Below, one piece after another: positions 53,484 to 62,600 of a stretch of 64,000 bases of DNA. This DNA comes from Saprospiraceae bacterium. GTDB lineage: Bacteria > Bacteroidota > Bacteroidia > Chitinophagales > Saprospiraceae. The notes beneath the pieces are model-generated. The model ran no database searches, was not told the DNA's origin, and was given only the letters and a program-made list of their open reading frames with translations. Each line of letters begins with the position of its first letter. Within the stretch, counting starts at the first letter, position 1. The stretch spans positions 1,364,001 through 1,428,000 of the forward strand of contig JADKAA010000024.1 in NCBI GenBank assembly GCA_016715465.1. Reading direction: 5' to 3'. The position numbers were made by a program, and so were the translations under genes.

Positions 53484-56371
53484 TTTTTAGCTTCTTTAAT
53501 GGTGAGCTTTGTTTTGGTGCTCAACTTTCCGTGAATAATTTTAATTTCATATTTTCCTGCGACAGGATAGTATCTTCCTGTGCCGGTAGGTTTTAAAGTA
53601 CTTTTTTTACCCTCCGGTTTTTCCAATTTACTGAGGTAGGACTTGGCGGCTTGTGCACTCACCATGGGGGAATATTCATAAGCCGCCATACCCGGTTTCA
53701 GGATCAATGTCGAAGTTTGTAATTCCAGGCCGTCCGCTGTTGAAAAAATAACATCGGCCGTACCAGGCATATCACTGTAAAGCGTGAGCTTCACCAATGG
53801 GGTGTCCGGATCCGTATAAGCATTGCGCTTTACACCCCAGGATTTATTGTACTTGAGTTCATCAACTTCCATGACATATAAGCCTTCCTTTTTTGCATCC
53901 TTAAGCTTTCGCAAAGCTTTTAAATCCATAAGATAAAGTGACCTTCCATGAGTACCTGCAATGAGGTGGCCCTCTCGGCTTTGTATTTTGAGGTCATGAA
54001 CAGGTACCTGCGGCATACTTGCGTCAAGCCTTTGGTAAGTGCTGCCACCGTCAGGAGAAAAGTAAACGCCATGATCGGTTCCGACATAAATCATGGTGGA
54101 ATCGGTATCGTCTTCAATGACCACATTGACGGGTTCATCCGGAAGACCATTTGCAAGCGATGTCCAGGTATTTCCATAATCATTACTTACATACACATAG
54201 GGTTTAAAATGATCCCAGCGATAGCCATTCAGACTGAGGTAAACCCTGCTTTCCTTGTGTGTCGAGGCCTTGATACTGCTCACCCAAAAATGTTTTGGCA
54301 ATCCATCCCCAATGTTCTTCCAACTATAGCCGCCATCGAGGGTGCCATATACAGCACCATCATCGCTGCCGGTATAGATAAGCCCGAAACGAAGGGCAGA
54401 TTCATCCAGGGCAGTGAGGGTGCCGTATGGCACATTGCCCGGCTTTCCGCCGTTGGTGAGGTCACCACTCATTTCCTTGAAATTATCCCCTCTATCCATA
54501 GACCTCAACAATTTGTTGGCGCCCATGTATAATATATCCTGATTGTGTGGGGAAAGCAGAATGGGGGTCTGCCAGTTAAACCGGTAAGGCCTTTCTCCCA
54601 GTTCATGTTTTGGGGTGATAAATTTTCGTTTTCCGGTACGTTTATCAATCCGGTAGTAATTGCCAAACTGAAAGCCGGTATATACCGTTTGATTGTCGCT
54701 CCGGTCAACCTGAACCTGCATGCCGTCACCACCCAATAAAAGCTTATAGGGATATACACCGTTGCTTTGCCACGATGTGCTGTAGTTATAACTGTGTTTG
54801 CCCATCCATACACCGTTATCTTGTAAACCGCCATACACATTGTACACATCTTCGTTGTCGGTCTGGATGGAATAAAACTGTCCAACGGCAGGCATGTTGC
54901 ACTTGATCCAGGTTTTTCCGTCGTCATAGCTGATGTTGAGTCCACCATCATTGCCATTGTATAATGTACCGGCTTGTGTTGGGTGAAGCCACAATGCATG
55001 ATGATCACCATGCATGTTGTCTCCATCGATGCTCTTCCACATCTTTCCGCCATCATTGGATTTTAGCAAAGGCACACCGAGGATGTAAAGTTCATTTGGA
55101 TTATCATATCTCGCCCTTACCTGCCCAAAGTAATAACCATAGGTATAATACAAGCCATCGATATATGCTTCGTGGGTCTTGGTCCAGGTCTGCCCGTCAT
55201 CTGTGCTTGTGTATAATTCTGCCCCCTTGACTTCAGGATTGGTTAAGCTGCTGTTGGCGTCTTCGAGGTATTCTGCCAAAGAACTGATGGAAACCTTTCC
55301 TTCTTTAATCATTTTAATTACGTCTTTTGCGCTGTATTTTTCAGGAAAACTGTTGTCTTTCAGGTAGGTGGCAAGGGATTCTTCACTGATCTTTTCAAAC
55401 GCAGTCATATCCATGGTTTTAAAAGCATCCTTTTTTAATCCTTCTGTCTCCTCCTTTTTAAGTTCCCTGCTTTCCTGGTTATCGACAATGGCAAAAAGAT
55501 GGGTGAGATCGCCACGCCTGGCAAGTGCCAAGCCGATGCGGCCGGTACCCAAAGATCTCGGAAATCCAGATTCTGGTTTGGCGATGTCGGACCAGGTTAT
55601 GCCCCCATCACTGGATTTGTAAATCGTGGATGAGGCACCGGATCCTTCAAAGTTCCAGGCCAGTCTGCTCCGGTACCATACCGCACAGTACAGAATCTCA
55701 GGATTTGATGGGTCTGCCATCAGGTCCACAGCACCTGTATTTTCTCCCACATACAGCGGTTGCTGCCAACTTGTGCCACCATCTTCACTCAGATAGATGC
55801 CGCGTTCGACATTGGATGAATATAGGTGTCCAAGGGCGGCCACAATCACTTTTTTAGGATTAGCAGGATGAATCCATACCCTGGAGATGTGATGGGTCTC
55901 GTCCAGGCCAAGGTGTTCCCAGGTTTTGCCCTTATCTGTACTTTTGTACACACCATTTCCCGCATAGGAGGAACGGCTTGAGTTGCACTCTCCGGTACCC
56001 ACATAAATGGTGTGAGTGGGCCAATGAACCGCAATGTCTCCAATGGTCATCACCGCTTCATGGTCAAAAACGGGTGTAAAACTGGTACCGTTATTTTGGG
56101 TGTACCATAAACCCCCGGAAGCATAGGCAATGTAAAATTCCCGACCATTGGCCGGATTGACGTCCAGGTCAGTGATGCGGCCACTCATGATCGTAGGACC
56201 AATGTTGGTAAACTTCCAGGCACCTGCCTCTTTTTCCGTCTCTGGTGATGTCCTCCATGCATGAGCCAGCCTTCTTCCATCCGGGGTGGTTGGTTCAACC
56301 GGATTCTGTGCACTTAAAGGCATTACCATCAGGATCAGAATCAGGGAATACAGGTTTTTAAATATCGACAT
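53480..56371 (-). CDS. Exported BNR/VPS10-type beta-propeller protein
   Basis: A 963-residue exported protein. A signal peptide ends at LSAQ (about residue 22). The body is made of sialidase-type (BNR) repeats with many S/T-x-D-x-G-x-T-W motifs (STDKGKTWEHL, SEDGGTSWQQ, SSDGGITWSD, SNDYGNTWTS), forming two propellers as in VPS10/sortilin-like and some xyloglucanase-like proteins. An inserted helical segment lies at about 310-375. There is no T9SS sorting domain at the C-terminus (ends LTIKEAKK), so it is probably periplasmic. The function is unknown; hydrolysis is not proven. First gene of a three-gene coupled operon. Confidence 0.88.
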   Translation of the reverse strand: MSIFKNLYSLILILMVMPLSAQNPVEPTTPDGRRLAHAWRTSPETEKEAGAWKFTNIGPTIMSGRITDLDVNPANGREFYIAYASGGLWYTQNNGTSFTPVFDHEAVMTIGDIAVHWPTHTIYVGTGECNSSRSSYAGNGVYKSTDKGKTWEHLGLDETHHISRVWIHPANPKKVIVAALGHLYSSNVERGIYLSEDGGTSWQQPLYVGENTGAVDLMADPSNPEILYCAVWYRSRLAWNFEGSGASSTIYKSSDGGITWSDIAKPESGFPRSLGTGRIGLALARRGDLTHLFAIVDNQESRELKKEETEGLKKDAFKTMDMTAFEKISEESLATYLKDNSFPEKYSAKDVIKMIKEGKVSISSLAEYLEDANSSLTNPEVKGAELYTSTDDGQTWTKTHEAYIDGLYYTYGYYFGQVRARYDNPNELYILGVPLLKSNDGGKMWKSIDGDNMHGDHHALWLHPTQAGTLYNGNDGGLNISYDDGKTWIKCNMPAVGQFYSIQTDNEDVYNVYGGLQDNGVWMGKHSYNYSTSWQSNGVYPYKLLLGGDGMQVQVDRSDNQTVYTGFQFGNYYRIDKRTGKRKFITPKHELGERPYRFNWQTPILLSPHNQDILYMGANKLLRSMDRGDNFKEMSGDLTNGGKPGNVPYGTLTALDESALRFGLIYTGSDDGAVYGTLDGGYSWKNIGDGLPKHFWVSSIKASTHKESRVYLSLNGYRWDHFKPYVYVSNDYGNTWTSLANGLPDEPVNVVIEDDTDSTMIYVGTDHGVYFSPDGGSTYQRLDASMPQVPVHDLKIQSREGHLIAGTHGRSLYLMDLKALRKLKDAKKEGLYVMEVDELKYNKSWGVKRNAYTDPDTPLVKLTLYSDMPGTADVIFSTADGLELQTSTLILKPGMAAYEYSPMVSAQAAKSYLSKLEKPEGKKSTLKPTGTGRYYPVAGKYEIKIIHGKLSTKTKLTIKEAKK

Positions 56372-56620
56372 ATAATATATTTTATAAAAATTTAATATGT
56401 AAAAACTTATTTAATATTTATATACAAATTATATTTTAGTATAATATGTTTATTTCACACAAATGCATTCCAAATATAATGAAATGTGTCTGAATGGCTA
56501 TAGTCCAACACTTAATTGCGTAAGCGTAAACCATACATACCCTGAAAAGCTGAATCTATGCTGCTTTAATTTCCTGACCCTCGTGTGTGTGGTGGCCTGA
56601 AATGGATCAACTATTTTGCT

Positions 56621-56628
56621 TACTTTTG
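56621..56628 (+). promoter_or_regulatory. -7 promoter element of the MCE-domain gene
   Basis: TACTTTTG matches TAnnTTTG exactly, 19 bases before the ATG at 56648. The rest of 56372-56620 is AT-rich and without a visible gene. Confidence 0.5.
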
Positions 56629-56647
56629 TGTTTCAAATTAATAATAC

Positions 56648-57706
56648 ATGTCAAGAGAGGTAAAACTGGGTTTGCTCACTTTCATTACATTGTTTGCAGC
56701 CGTTTGGGGATACAGATTCATCAAAGGTCAGAATCTTTTCCAGGCAAGCAGAACTTACCTCTGTTCTTTTTCCGATGTGACAGGATTGGCCATTTCGGGG
56801 GACGTTACGGTAAACGGGTATAAAATAGGAACAATCACCGACATCAACATCAGCGAAGCAGATGTACATACCATGGATGTCATTTTTAGGGTCGATGGCA
56901 AAATTGACATTCCAAAGAATGCAGAAGCAGTGATGAGGAGCGACGGCATCGTGAGTGGCAAATCCCTTGCAATCGTTTTTGACAAACCTTGCAGTGGTGA
57001 TGAATGCGCGCCTGCCGGCCACAAATTTAAAAGTCGGACATTGGGCCTGCTTGGCTCTATGGTTGATCCGAAAGAAATAGATGCATTTATGGAAAGCGCT
57101 TCAGGTAATGTGAAGGCATTGTTGAATGACCTGGGCAAAGAGGGCAGCAATTCAAAAGTTGACCTCATGGTGCAAAACCTGAATCTAACTATTGCCAGCC
57201 TGGCGGCGCTTACTTCCAATATCAATAAATTAGTGGAACAATCGGATAAAAACCTTTCAGATATGCTTGGCAATATGAACCGCATTACTAAGAATCTGGC
57301 AGACAATAATGCTCAGATTACTTCATTGCTCCAAAACCTCAATAAAACCTCCGGCCAGATTGCAGAGGCCGACCTCGGCAAAACATTGGGTAAAACCAAC
57401 ACCATGATCGACAACAGCACTGTGACCTTTAAAAAACTGGAAAATACCCTTGATGCAACCACTTCCACAATGAACGACCTCACTAAGTTGCTCACCAAAC
57501 TCAACGATGGAGGGGGGTCAATGGGGCAATTGCTTAATGATAAAAAATTGTACACCAACCTCGAAGCAACTTCCAAAAATTTATCATTGTTGCTCCAGGA
57601 TCTAAGGCTAAATCCAAAACGGTATGTAAATGTCTCTCTCATTGGAGGCAAAGAAAAGCCTTACACCAAACCTGAAGAGGATCCTGCCAACAAACCACAA
57701 GATTAG
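56648..57706 (+). CDS. MlaD-type MCE-domain lipid transport protein
   Basis: A 352-residue substrate-binding component of an ABC lipid transporter (retrograde phospholipid transport type). A membrane helix lies at residues 8-23, followed by an MCE domain (about 37-115; YLCSFSDVTGLAISGDVTVN and IGTITDINI). Then comes a long helical segment rich in Leu/Asn (about 140-320) that would form the trans-envelope tube. The partner ATPase and permease (MlaF/MlaE) are not in the window. It converges on the glycosyltransferase cluster. Confidence 0.92.
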   Translation: MSREVKLGLLTFITLFAAVWGYRFIKGQNLFQASRTYLCSFSDVTGLAISGDVTVNGYKIGTITDINISEADVHTMDVIFRVDGKIDIPKNAEAVMRSDGIVSGKSLAIVFDKPCSGDECAPAGHKFKSRTLGLLGSMVDPKEIDAFMESASGNVKALLNDLGKEGSNSKVDLMVQNLNLTIASLAALTSNINKLVEQSDKNLSDMLGNMNRITKNLADNNAQITSLLQNLNKTSGQIAEADLGKTLGKTNTMIDNSTVTFKKLENTLDATTSTMNDLTKLLTKLNDGGGSMGQLLNDKKLYTNLEATSKNLSLLLQDLRLNPKRYVNVSLIGGKEKPYTKPEEDPANKPQD

Positions 57707-57728
57707 ATTCTCTCGCCATGTAAATTGA

Positions 57729-58583
57729 CTACACGGAAGTATTGGGGAATGTTGCTGTTTTTTCCTGTTGTTTTATTATTCCCTTGAACCAATTCAGGTA
57801 TGTTGAGCACATTGTGGCCCATGAATAGTTTTTCATGGTGTACTCCTGAAAGCGTCTTATGGTCTCGATATCTTCCCCGCGGGCCAATCTCATTTTTATA
57901 GCGTGCACCCAGGCGGCCTCATTACCCGCAGGCAAGAGGCGTCCGTTTTCCCCATCTATGATGGCGTCGGTAATTCCGTCTGTGGCGGACGCAAATACTT
58001 CACAACCCGCAATACATGCTTCAAGCGCCACCAGCCCGAAGCCCTCCATGTCGTTTTCTACCTTCAGATTTGGCATAATAAATATGCCCGACATTTTCAT
58101 CAGTTGTATGACCTCTGCAAATGGCAGATATCCGGTTTTAATAAATCGAGTCGGTTGTCTCTTCGCCTCTTCCTGCAGCTCCGTTTCATCAGTAGGCAAG
58201 CCCAGCATAAGCTCATACATTTGTATCCACCTTTCGGGAAAGAATCGATGTAAAGTCTTTGAAGAATAGCTGGAAGAAGGGCCACAGTGAATAAAAACAA
58301 CGTCATCACCCAAGAAAGGCAAAACTTTCTTGACAAACCAACTGTATCCTTTCCGGCTTACAGCACGACCCAGACCTATTAGCAACTTTTTTTCAGTGCC
58401 AAGCCCATACCTGTCCCGTAATTTTTGTTGCAAATGTTCATCAGGTTTGGAAGAGTAAAGGACATGGTCAACGCCATTTGGTATGACTACAGTTTTCATC
58501 GCCAGGATGTCCCGATCAATGGCGGCGGTTTGTGTTGCCCGGCTTACACAAGCAAAGCCATCGATTTTGCTAAACTGGGGCAT
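57729..58583 (-). CDS. Family 4 glycosyltransferase, C-terminal part (frameshifted)
   Basis: The main part of a GT-B transferase whose N-terminal domain is in the next entry. It carries the GT4 nucleotide-sugar loop LLIGLGRAVSRKGYSWF, then KVENDMEGFGLVALEACIAGCEV with the E-x7-E motif. The ATG at 58583 lies only a few bases past the shift. With one base removed from the eight-T run 58588-58595, the gene 57729-58917 reads through as one 395-residue protein (QKKIMPQFSKIDGFA at the junction). Confidence 0.88.
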   Translation of the reverse strand: MPQFSKIDGFACVSRATQTAAIDRDILAMKTVVIPNGVDHVLYSSKPDEHLQQKLRDRYGLGTEKKLLIGLGRAVSRKGYSWFVKKVLPFLGDDVVFIHCGPSSSYSSKTLHRFFPERWIQMYELMLGLPTDETELQEEAKRQPTRFIKTGYLPFAEVIQLMKMSGIFIMPNLKVENDMEGFGLVALEACIAGCEVFASATDGITDAIIDGENGRLLPAGNEAAWVHAIKMRLARGEDIETIRRFQEYTMKNYSWATMCSTYLNWFKGIIKQQEKTATFPNTSV

Positions 58584-58917
58584 GATCTTTTTTTTGGTAA
58601 TAGGGGAGAGGAAATACTACGTCGAGCCCATGTAATGTGGCCACAACAGGGAGCTTGTATTTTTTTTTCAACCACAAACAAAAGTAGGTCATGAGGCCGT
58701 CATTGAGGTGGATCAACTTTATGCAGGGGTGCCTTTTAATGAGGTCGTCCACCCTGCGTCGCAAATTAAGAAACCACATCACTCTGGATTCTTTACCATC
58801 ATAAACCACCTTATGTACTTTTATATGCTGTTGCACCCCGCTGATCAATTCATAAGAAAACTTCTCCATTCCTCCGGTGGCAGGCGGGTACTTATGCGAT
58901 ATGAATAAAATCTCCAT
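58570..58917 (-). CDS. Family 4 glycosyltransferase, N-terminal part (frameshifted)
   Basis: The N-terminal Rossmann domain of the same gene: MEILFISHKYPPATGGMEKF is the usual GT4 opening with a glycine-rich acceptor loop. LPVVATLHGLDVVFPLPYY leads to the shift at the run of eight A (minus strand). Its ATG overlaps the stop of the upstream GT4 gene by one base (TAATG at 58919-58915). The intact gene would be the last of the glycosyltransferase operon. Confidence 0.85.
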   Translation of the reverse strand: MEILFISHKYPPATGGMEKFSYELISGVQQHIKVHKVVYDGKESRVMWFLNLRRRVDDLIKRHPCIKLIHLNDGLMTYFCLWLKKKYKLPVVATLHGLDVVFPLPYYQKKDHAPV

Positions 58918-60074
58918 TATGGGTTCTTGGCCGGCACAAGGTCGTCTATGAAAATAAAATATTCCGCCACCAGTCTTTCCCAGTCAAGAGTTTGCACGAA
59001 AGACAGGGCCTGATGGATGATATCGTTTCTCAGTGCCGCATCTGATATCAGTAATAACATCGCTTCATAAAATGCCGTTGCGTCTTGAGGGGGGCATTTA
59101 ATGCCGGTTTTGTGCTGGTCAACCAGGTCACTCGGTCCACCCGCATCGGCTGCGACCACAGGCAATCCTGAGGCCATGGCCTCCACTACCACATTGCCAT
59201 ACGTTTCTGTATCAGATGGAAATAAAAAAACATCAGCCGTAGCGTACCATACGCTTAGCGTCTTATGATCCATATTACCCAAAAAGAGAGCATTTGGCAT
59301 TTTCGATTCCAATGCTTCCATGGCTACACCGTCCCCCGCAATCACAAATTGAAATTTATGGCCAGCGGCTTCATTCAATTGATATATCTTGATGAGGGTA
59401 GAAAGGTTTTTTTCCCATACAAGCCGGCTGACAAAAAGCGCAACGGGTTTGTCATTGGCGATTTGTGTTAATAATGTCTTGTCTTTTTTAGAAGGAGAAA
59501 ACATGGCCAGATTCATACCTCTTGGCCACAGTTTCATTTTATTGCGATCAAATTCATATCCTGCCAACTCTTCTATCAGGGATTGAGATGGCACCAACAC
59601 CAAATCACAGTTGTTGTAAAACGATTTGTTTCGAGAGATGACAAATGATTTTACCGGATCGATCAGCATTTTTAAACCCTTAAAATAATAGTCGATATAG
59701 GAAATAAAATGGGTATGGTAGATGGTTACCACTGGTATGTCATGATCATTGGCATAATCGACAGCATACCTCCCAAGGAATGAAGGTGAAGAAATATGAA
59801 TAACATCAGGATTGAAAATGAGCATGGCATTGTTCATGTCAAAAAAATCGAGTGCAGGTATGGCAATGCGATAATCTTCATTCTTGGGGATCTCTACGCT
59901 GGGTATCTGATAATATTTGAAAGGGAAATTGGCTGCCGGAGGACTGCCACACATAAAAAAGAAGGTGTATTTTTTCGGATCAATGCGGCGAATGATTTGA
60001 TAAATCGTACGCGACGCACCATCAAAATCTTCATTGAGCATGTCGGCAAAAAAAGCGACTTTTATTTTTTTCAT
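58917..60074 (-). CDS. Family 4 glycosyltransferase (mannosyl/diacylglycerol-glycosyl transferase type)
   Basis: A 385-residue GT-B enzyme. The N-terminus is KVAFFADMLNEDFDGASRT, and the acceptor domain has HTHFISYIDYYFKG, similar to lipid-linked sugar transferases. The nucleotide-sugar site shows LFVSRLVWEKNLSTL, then PSDTETYGNVVVEAMASGLP with the E-x7-E motif. I chose ATG 60074 (MKKIKVAFFAD); the open frame extends to 60134. The likely product is a glycolipid or cell-surface glycan. It overlaps the next GT4 gene by one base. Confidence 0.92.
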   Translation of the reverse strand: MKKIKVAFFADMLNEDFDGASRTIYQIIRRIDPKKYTFFFMCGSPPAANFPFKYYQIPSVEIPKNEDYRIAIPALDFFDMNNAMLIFNPDVIHISSPSFLGRYAVDYANDHDIPVVTIYHTHFISYIDYYFKGLKMLIDPVKSFVISRNKSFYNNCDLVLVPSQSLIEELAGYEFDRNKMKLWPRGMNLAMFSPSKKDKTLLTQIANDKPVALFVSRLVWEKNLSTLIKIYQLNEAAGHKFQFVIAGDGVAMEALESKMPNALFLGNMDHKTLSVWYATADVFLFPSDTETYGNVVVEAMASGLPVVAADAGGPSDLVDQHKTGIKCPPQDATAFYEAMLLLISDAALRNDIIHQALSFVQTLDWERLVAEYFIFIDDLVPAKNP

Positions 60075-60130
60075 ACGGTTTGCTGAAGTAACAGCACGCA
60101 AGATAAGAAAATATAGGCACAGGCCATAGT

Positions 60131-60268
60131 TCAAAAACCTTTAGGTCCAGTCCTGGGTATCAAATCGCCCTTTTTATAACCGGATTTAAACAGCAGCAAA
60201 ACAGCCAGGTTGATCAATTGCCTGTAAGGCACTTTTACCTCAATCAATAACTGCGCAGGTGGTGGCAT
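60131..60268 (-). CDS. Possible small ORF (45 residues) in the glycosyltransferase operon
   Basis: The ATG at 60268 opens a frame in the 288-base gap between the two glycosyltransferase genes. The peptide is MPPPAQLLIEVKVPYRQL, then INLAVLLLFKSGYKKGDLI and a short basic tail. It has one short hydrophobic stretch. I see no family match. It may be a real small protein, a remnant, or chance. Confidence 0.3.
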   Translation of the reverse strand: MPPPAQLLIEVKVPYRQLINLAVLLLFKSGYKKGDLIPRTGPKGF

Positions 60269-60362
60269 GACAACGCAACAAGTCAGCAAAATACGCTGCT
60301 GGTTTGTTATAGGTATTATGCAGGGTTTGCCAGTGATATTATATTAATCGATCAAACAGACT

Positions 60363-60596
60363 TCAAATGGCCATCGTTTTATTCAGTACACCATAGGTAG
60401 AGAAAAGGGACTCGATGGTCTCATCCACGTTGTTGAATTCCGGAAGTTTTATGGATTGACCTTGTTCCAGCCAGGTTGCTATCTCAAGATAGAATAAGGG
60501 TGAGTCCGCATGTTCCAGGGTACTTACGCCCATCTGACTTAATGCTGCGGCATTACATTTCTGTTCGTAATGATCTCTTATCGGAATGGAGAGTAA
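60363..60596 (-). pseudogene. Displaced C-terminal tail of the MurG-like glycosyltransferase
   Basis: In a different frame from the main gene, this encodes LLSIPIRDHYEQKCNAAAL, then SQMGVSTLEHADSPLFY and a tail ending NKTMAI and TGA at 60363-60365. LSIPIRDHYEQ-x-x-NA is the typical C-terminal nucleotide-sugar region that should follow SEALFLGK. Adding one T to the five-T run 60597-60601 restores a 337-residue protein. Confidence 0.75.
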
Positions 60597-61375
60597 TTTT
60601 TCCCCAAAAACAAAGCCTCACTGGGTGTTTCAAAGCCGCCACCGGTAATCAGTCCATGACAGGAACTCAGACTTTGATTAAATAGTTCGTTCACCACGGG
60701 ATAAAACAAAATGTTCCCGTCCCTGTAAGGAGTTTTGATGTCTTGCAGAAACCAGTGAAACAATATGTCTTTGTGGTATCGGAAATGTTGCTCAAGGAAG
60801 TACGTCTGGTAGTCGGGAAGATAAACCGTAACGTGCCCAAAATCCACTACCTCTGCATCCAGGATTTCTTTTTTAATGACGGGAGGATAAATAAAGTCAT
60901 CGTACTTTTTGAAGTGAAAGCCGAGGTGGTGACTTGCACAACAATATTCCCTGAAAATATATTCCCCAATGAGGGAGCGTTTGGCTGGTCTGGGGGTATT
61001 GGGACTGAGGAAACTTGCCTGATGACCAAGGTGAATGCTGGGTATTTTTTTTAAACGACAACTCAAAGAGGTGATGTAATCAAAATCATTGATTACCAGA
61101 TCATATTTTTCCACCGGCAAATCACGTGCCTCTCTCCTGGCCCTTAACAAATTATTGGCTGCTCCCATCTTCAGGTAATCCAGGCCACCACACCGGGTGT
61201 AATACAGGCTTAGGCCTTTGCTTCGAAATCTGGTCTCTTTGGGGGCCTCAAGACTTGAATTATTGCCACTCAGAAATACATCGACTGTGCCATACCTGGA
61301 CAAGGCGGGAATTAATTGGTGAGCCCTGCTGATGTGTCCATTTCCAGTGGCTTGAACTGCATAGAATATTTTCAC
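60578..61375 (-). CDS. MurG-like glycosyltransferase family protein (3' end frameshifted)
   Basis: A GT-B protein of the UDP-glycosyltransferase/MurG-like conserved family. I chose GTG 61375 (VKIFYAVQATGNGHISRA), with the N-terminal glycine loop GNGHISRA; the open frame extends to an ATG at 61420 without family sequence. The C-terminal domain has GLITGGGFETPSEALFLGK, the UDP-sugar signature. The frame is lost just after it at the run 60597-60601, and the tail is in the entry before. First gene of a three-gene glycosyltransferase group, possibly making a glycolipid. Confidence 0.88.
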   Translation of the reverse strand: MKIFYAVQATGNGHISRAHQLIPALSRYGTVDVFLSGNNSSLEAPKETRFRSKGLSLYYTRCGGLDYLKMGAANNLLRARREARDLPVEKYDLVINDFDYITSLSCRLKKIPSIHLGHQASFLSPNTPRPAKRSLIGEYIFREYCCASHHLGFHFKKYDDFIYPPVIKKEILDAEVVDFGHVTVYLPDYQTYFLEQHFRYHKDILFHWFLQDIKTPYRDGNILFYPVVNELFNQSLSSCHGLITGGGFETPSEALFLGKNYSPFR

Positions 61376-61583
61376 GTAATTACTTTGGTAGCAAAGATGC
61401 GTGTTCACTGTTTTATCCACATTAATGGCGTGTCAACAAATTGTAAAATCGAAGGGCGTTTTATTGCCAATTTGTTTAGATTAAATTTACAATACATTGT
61501 AATAAATAATAATATGAAAACTTCTGCTTTAAGATAGGGACAGCTGGCGGACGTAGCTTTGCAAGTAAACAATTATACAATCC

Positions 61584-62528
61584 ATGAAGTATGTTTCTCT
61601 CATCTTTTTATGTTTAATCCCATTTATATCTACAGAGTTGCCTCTGAAAAATCTTCCCCATAGTGGTAATTTGTGTTTTGATTTCAGATCTGATTATACG
61701 ATCATGAGCTACAATGTTTGGGGCTTGCCTATTTCGCTTCCTACACATGACCAGGGGAATAGATTTTTGGATATTGCAGATTCGTTGATTTACCGCAATG
61801 CCGATGTACTTTGTCTCCAGGAGATTTTTTCTAAAAAATTCAGAGATTTAAATGTAGGAAAATTGGCTGGATTGTACCAATACTATTCAGATTATCATTG
61901 CAACAAAACGATCATCCCGGGTTTTGTAAAAGATTGTTATGGCGGCCTGGCTACCTTTTCCAAATACGAAATCCTGGAAGAACAATTTTATGCGTTTCCG
62001 GAACTTCCTGAAATGCGTTGGGAAGAAAAAATTGGAGCCAAGGGATTTTTACTTACTAAAATTGAATTTCCGTCAGGTGAAGCGTGGGTGTTGAACACCC
62101 ATTTGTATTCAGGCCCGGATGCACAGGATGAGACAATAAGAATGGAGCAAATTAAATTTATACATGAGCAGTTGGAGCAATTGCAAACGGACTTGCCCAT
62201 ATTTATGGCGGGAGATTTCAATATTGCGCATCCCGGCTTGGACAACCATAAATTTGATTTTCCAAATACTGCTTATGAATATATTAGTTCAACGATGGGA
62301 TTTAACGACAGTGTCGAAAAATATGATAAACGGCATCAATATTTTACCATCAATCCAGGTCAGAACAGGTATTGCGATTCTACGGAAGGCAAACAAAAAC
62401 TGGATTACATCTTTTATAAAAATGGATGCAGGAGGCAGATATCCATCCAAAAAAACTATGTGGATATGAGAGAAAAATCCAGTCGATCGGATCACCTGGC
62501 TTTCGCCGCCGTGGTTAAAATAAAGTAG
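61584..62528 (+). CDS. Exported endonuclease/exonuclease/phosphatase-family enzyme, neutral sphingomyelinase-like
   Basis: A 314-residue metal-dependent phosphodiesterase. A signal peptide of about 18 residues precedes the EEP fold. Catalytic motifs: SYNVWGLP (Asn), ADVLCLQEIF (Glu), NTHLYSG (His), FMAGDFNIAHPG (Asp, Asn) and SRSDHLAFA (Asp-His pair). The SYNVWGLP-type start and the LQEIF motif resemble bacterial sphingomyelinases, so the substrate may be a phospho- or sphingolipid, but nuclease or other phosphatase roles are not excluded. It is divergent from the glycosyltransferase group, and a bidirectional hairpin follows. Confidence 0.85.
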   Translation: MKYVSLIFLCLIPFISTELPLKNLPHSGNLCFDFRSDYTIMSYNVWGLPISLPTHDQGNRFLDIADSLIYRNADVLCLQEIFSKKFRDLNVGKLAGLYQYYSDYHCNKTIIPGFVKDCYGGLATFSKYEILEEQFYAFPELPEMRWEEKIGAKGFLLTKIEFPSGEAWVLNTHLYSGPDAQDETIRMEQIKFIHEQLEQLQTDLPIFMAGDFNIAHPGLDNHKFDFPNTAYEYISSTMGFNDSVEKYDKRHQYFTINPGQNRYCDSTEGKQKLDYIFYKNGCRRQISIQKNYVDMREKSSRSDHLAFAAVVKIK

Positions 62529-62537
62529 TCTGAATAA

Positions 62538-62574
62538 AAAAAATCCGGCAGGTTTTTAAGCTACCGGATTTTTT
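62538..62574. terminator. Bidirectional intrinsic terminator
   Basis: An 11-bp stem AAAAAATCCGG with CCGGATTTTTT, with T runs on both strands. It lies between the convergent phosphodiesterase and NhaD-like genes. Confidence 0.9.
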
Positions 62575-62600
62575 GATTTGTTTTTGCAAGAAAACTCTTT

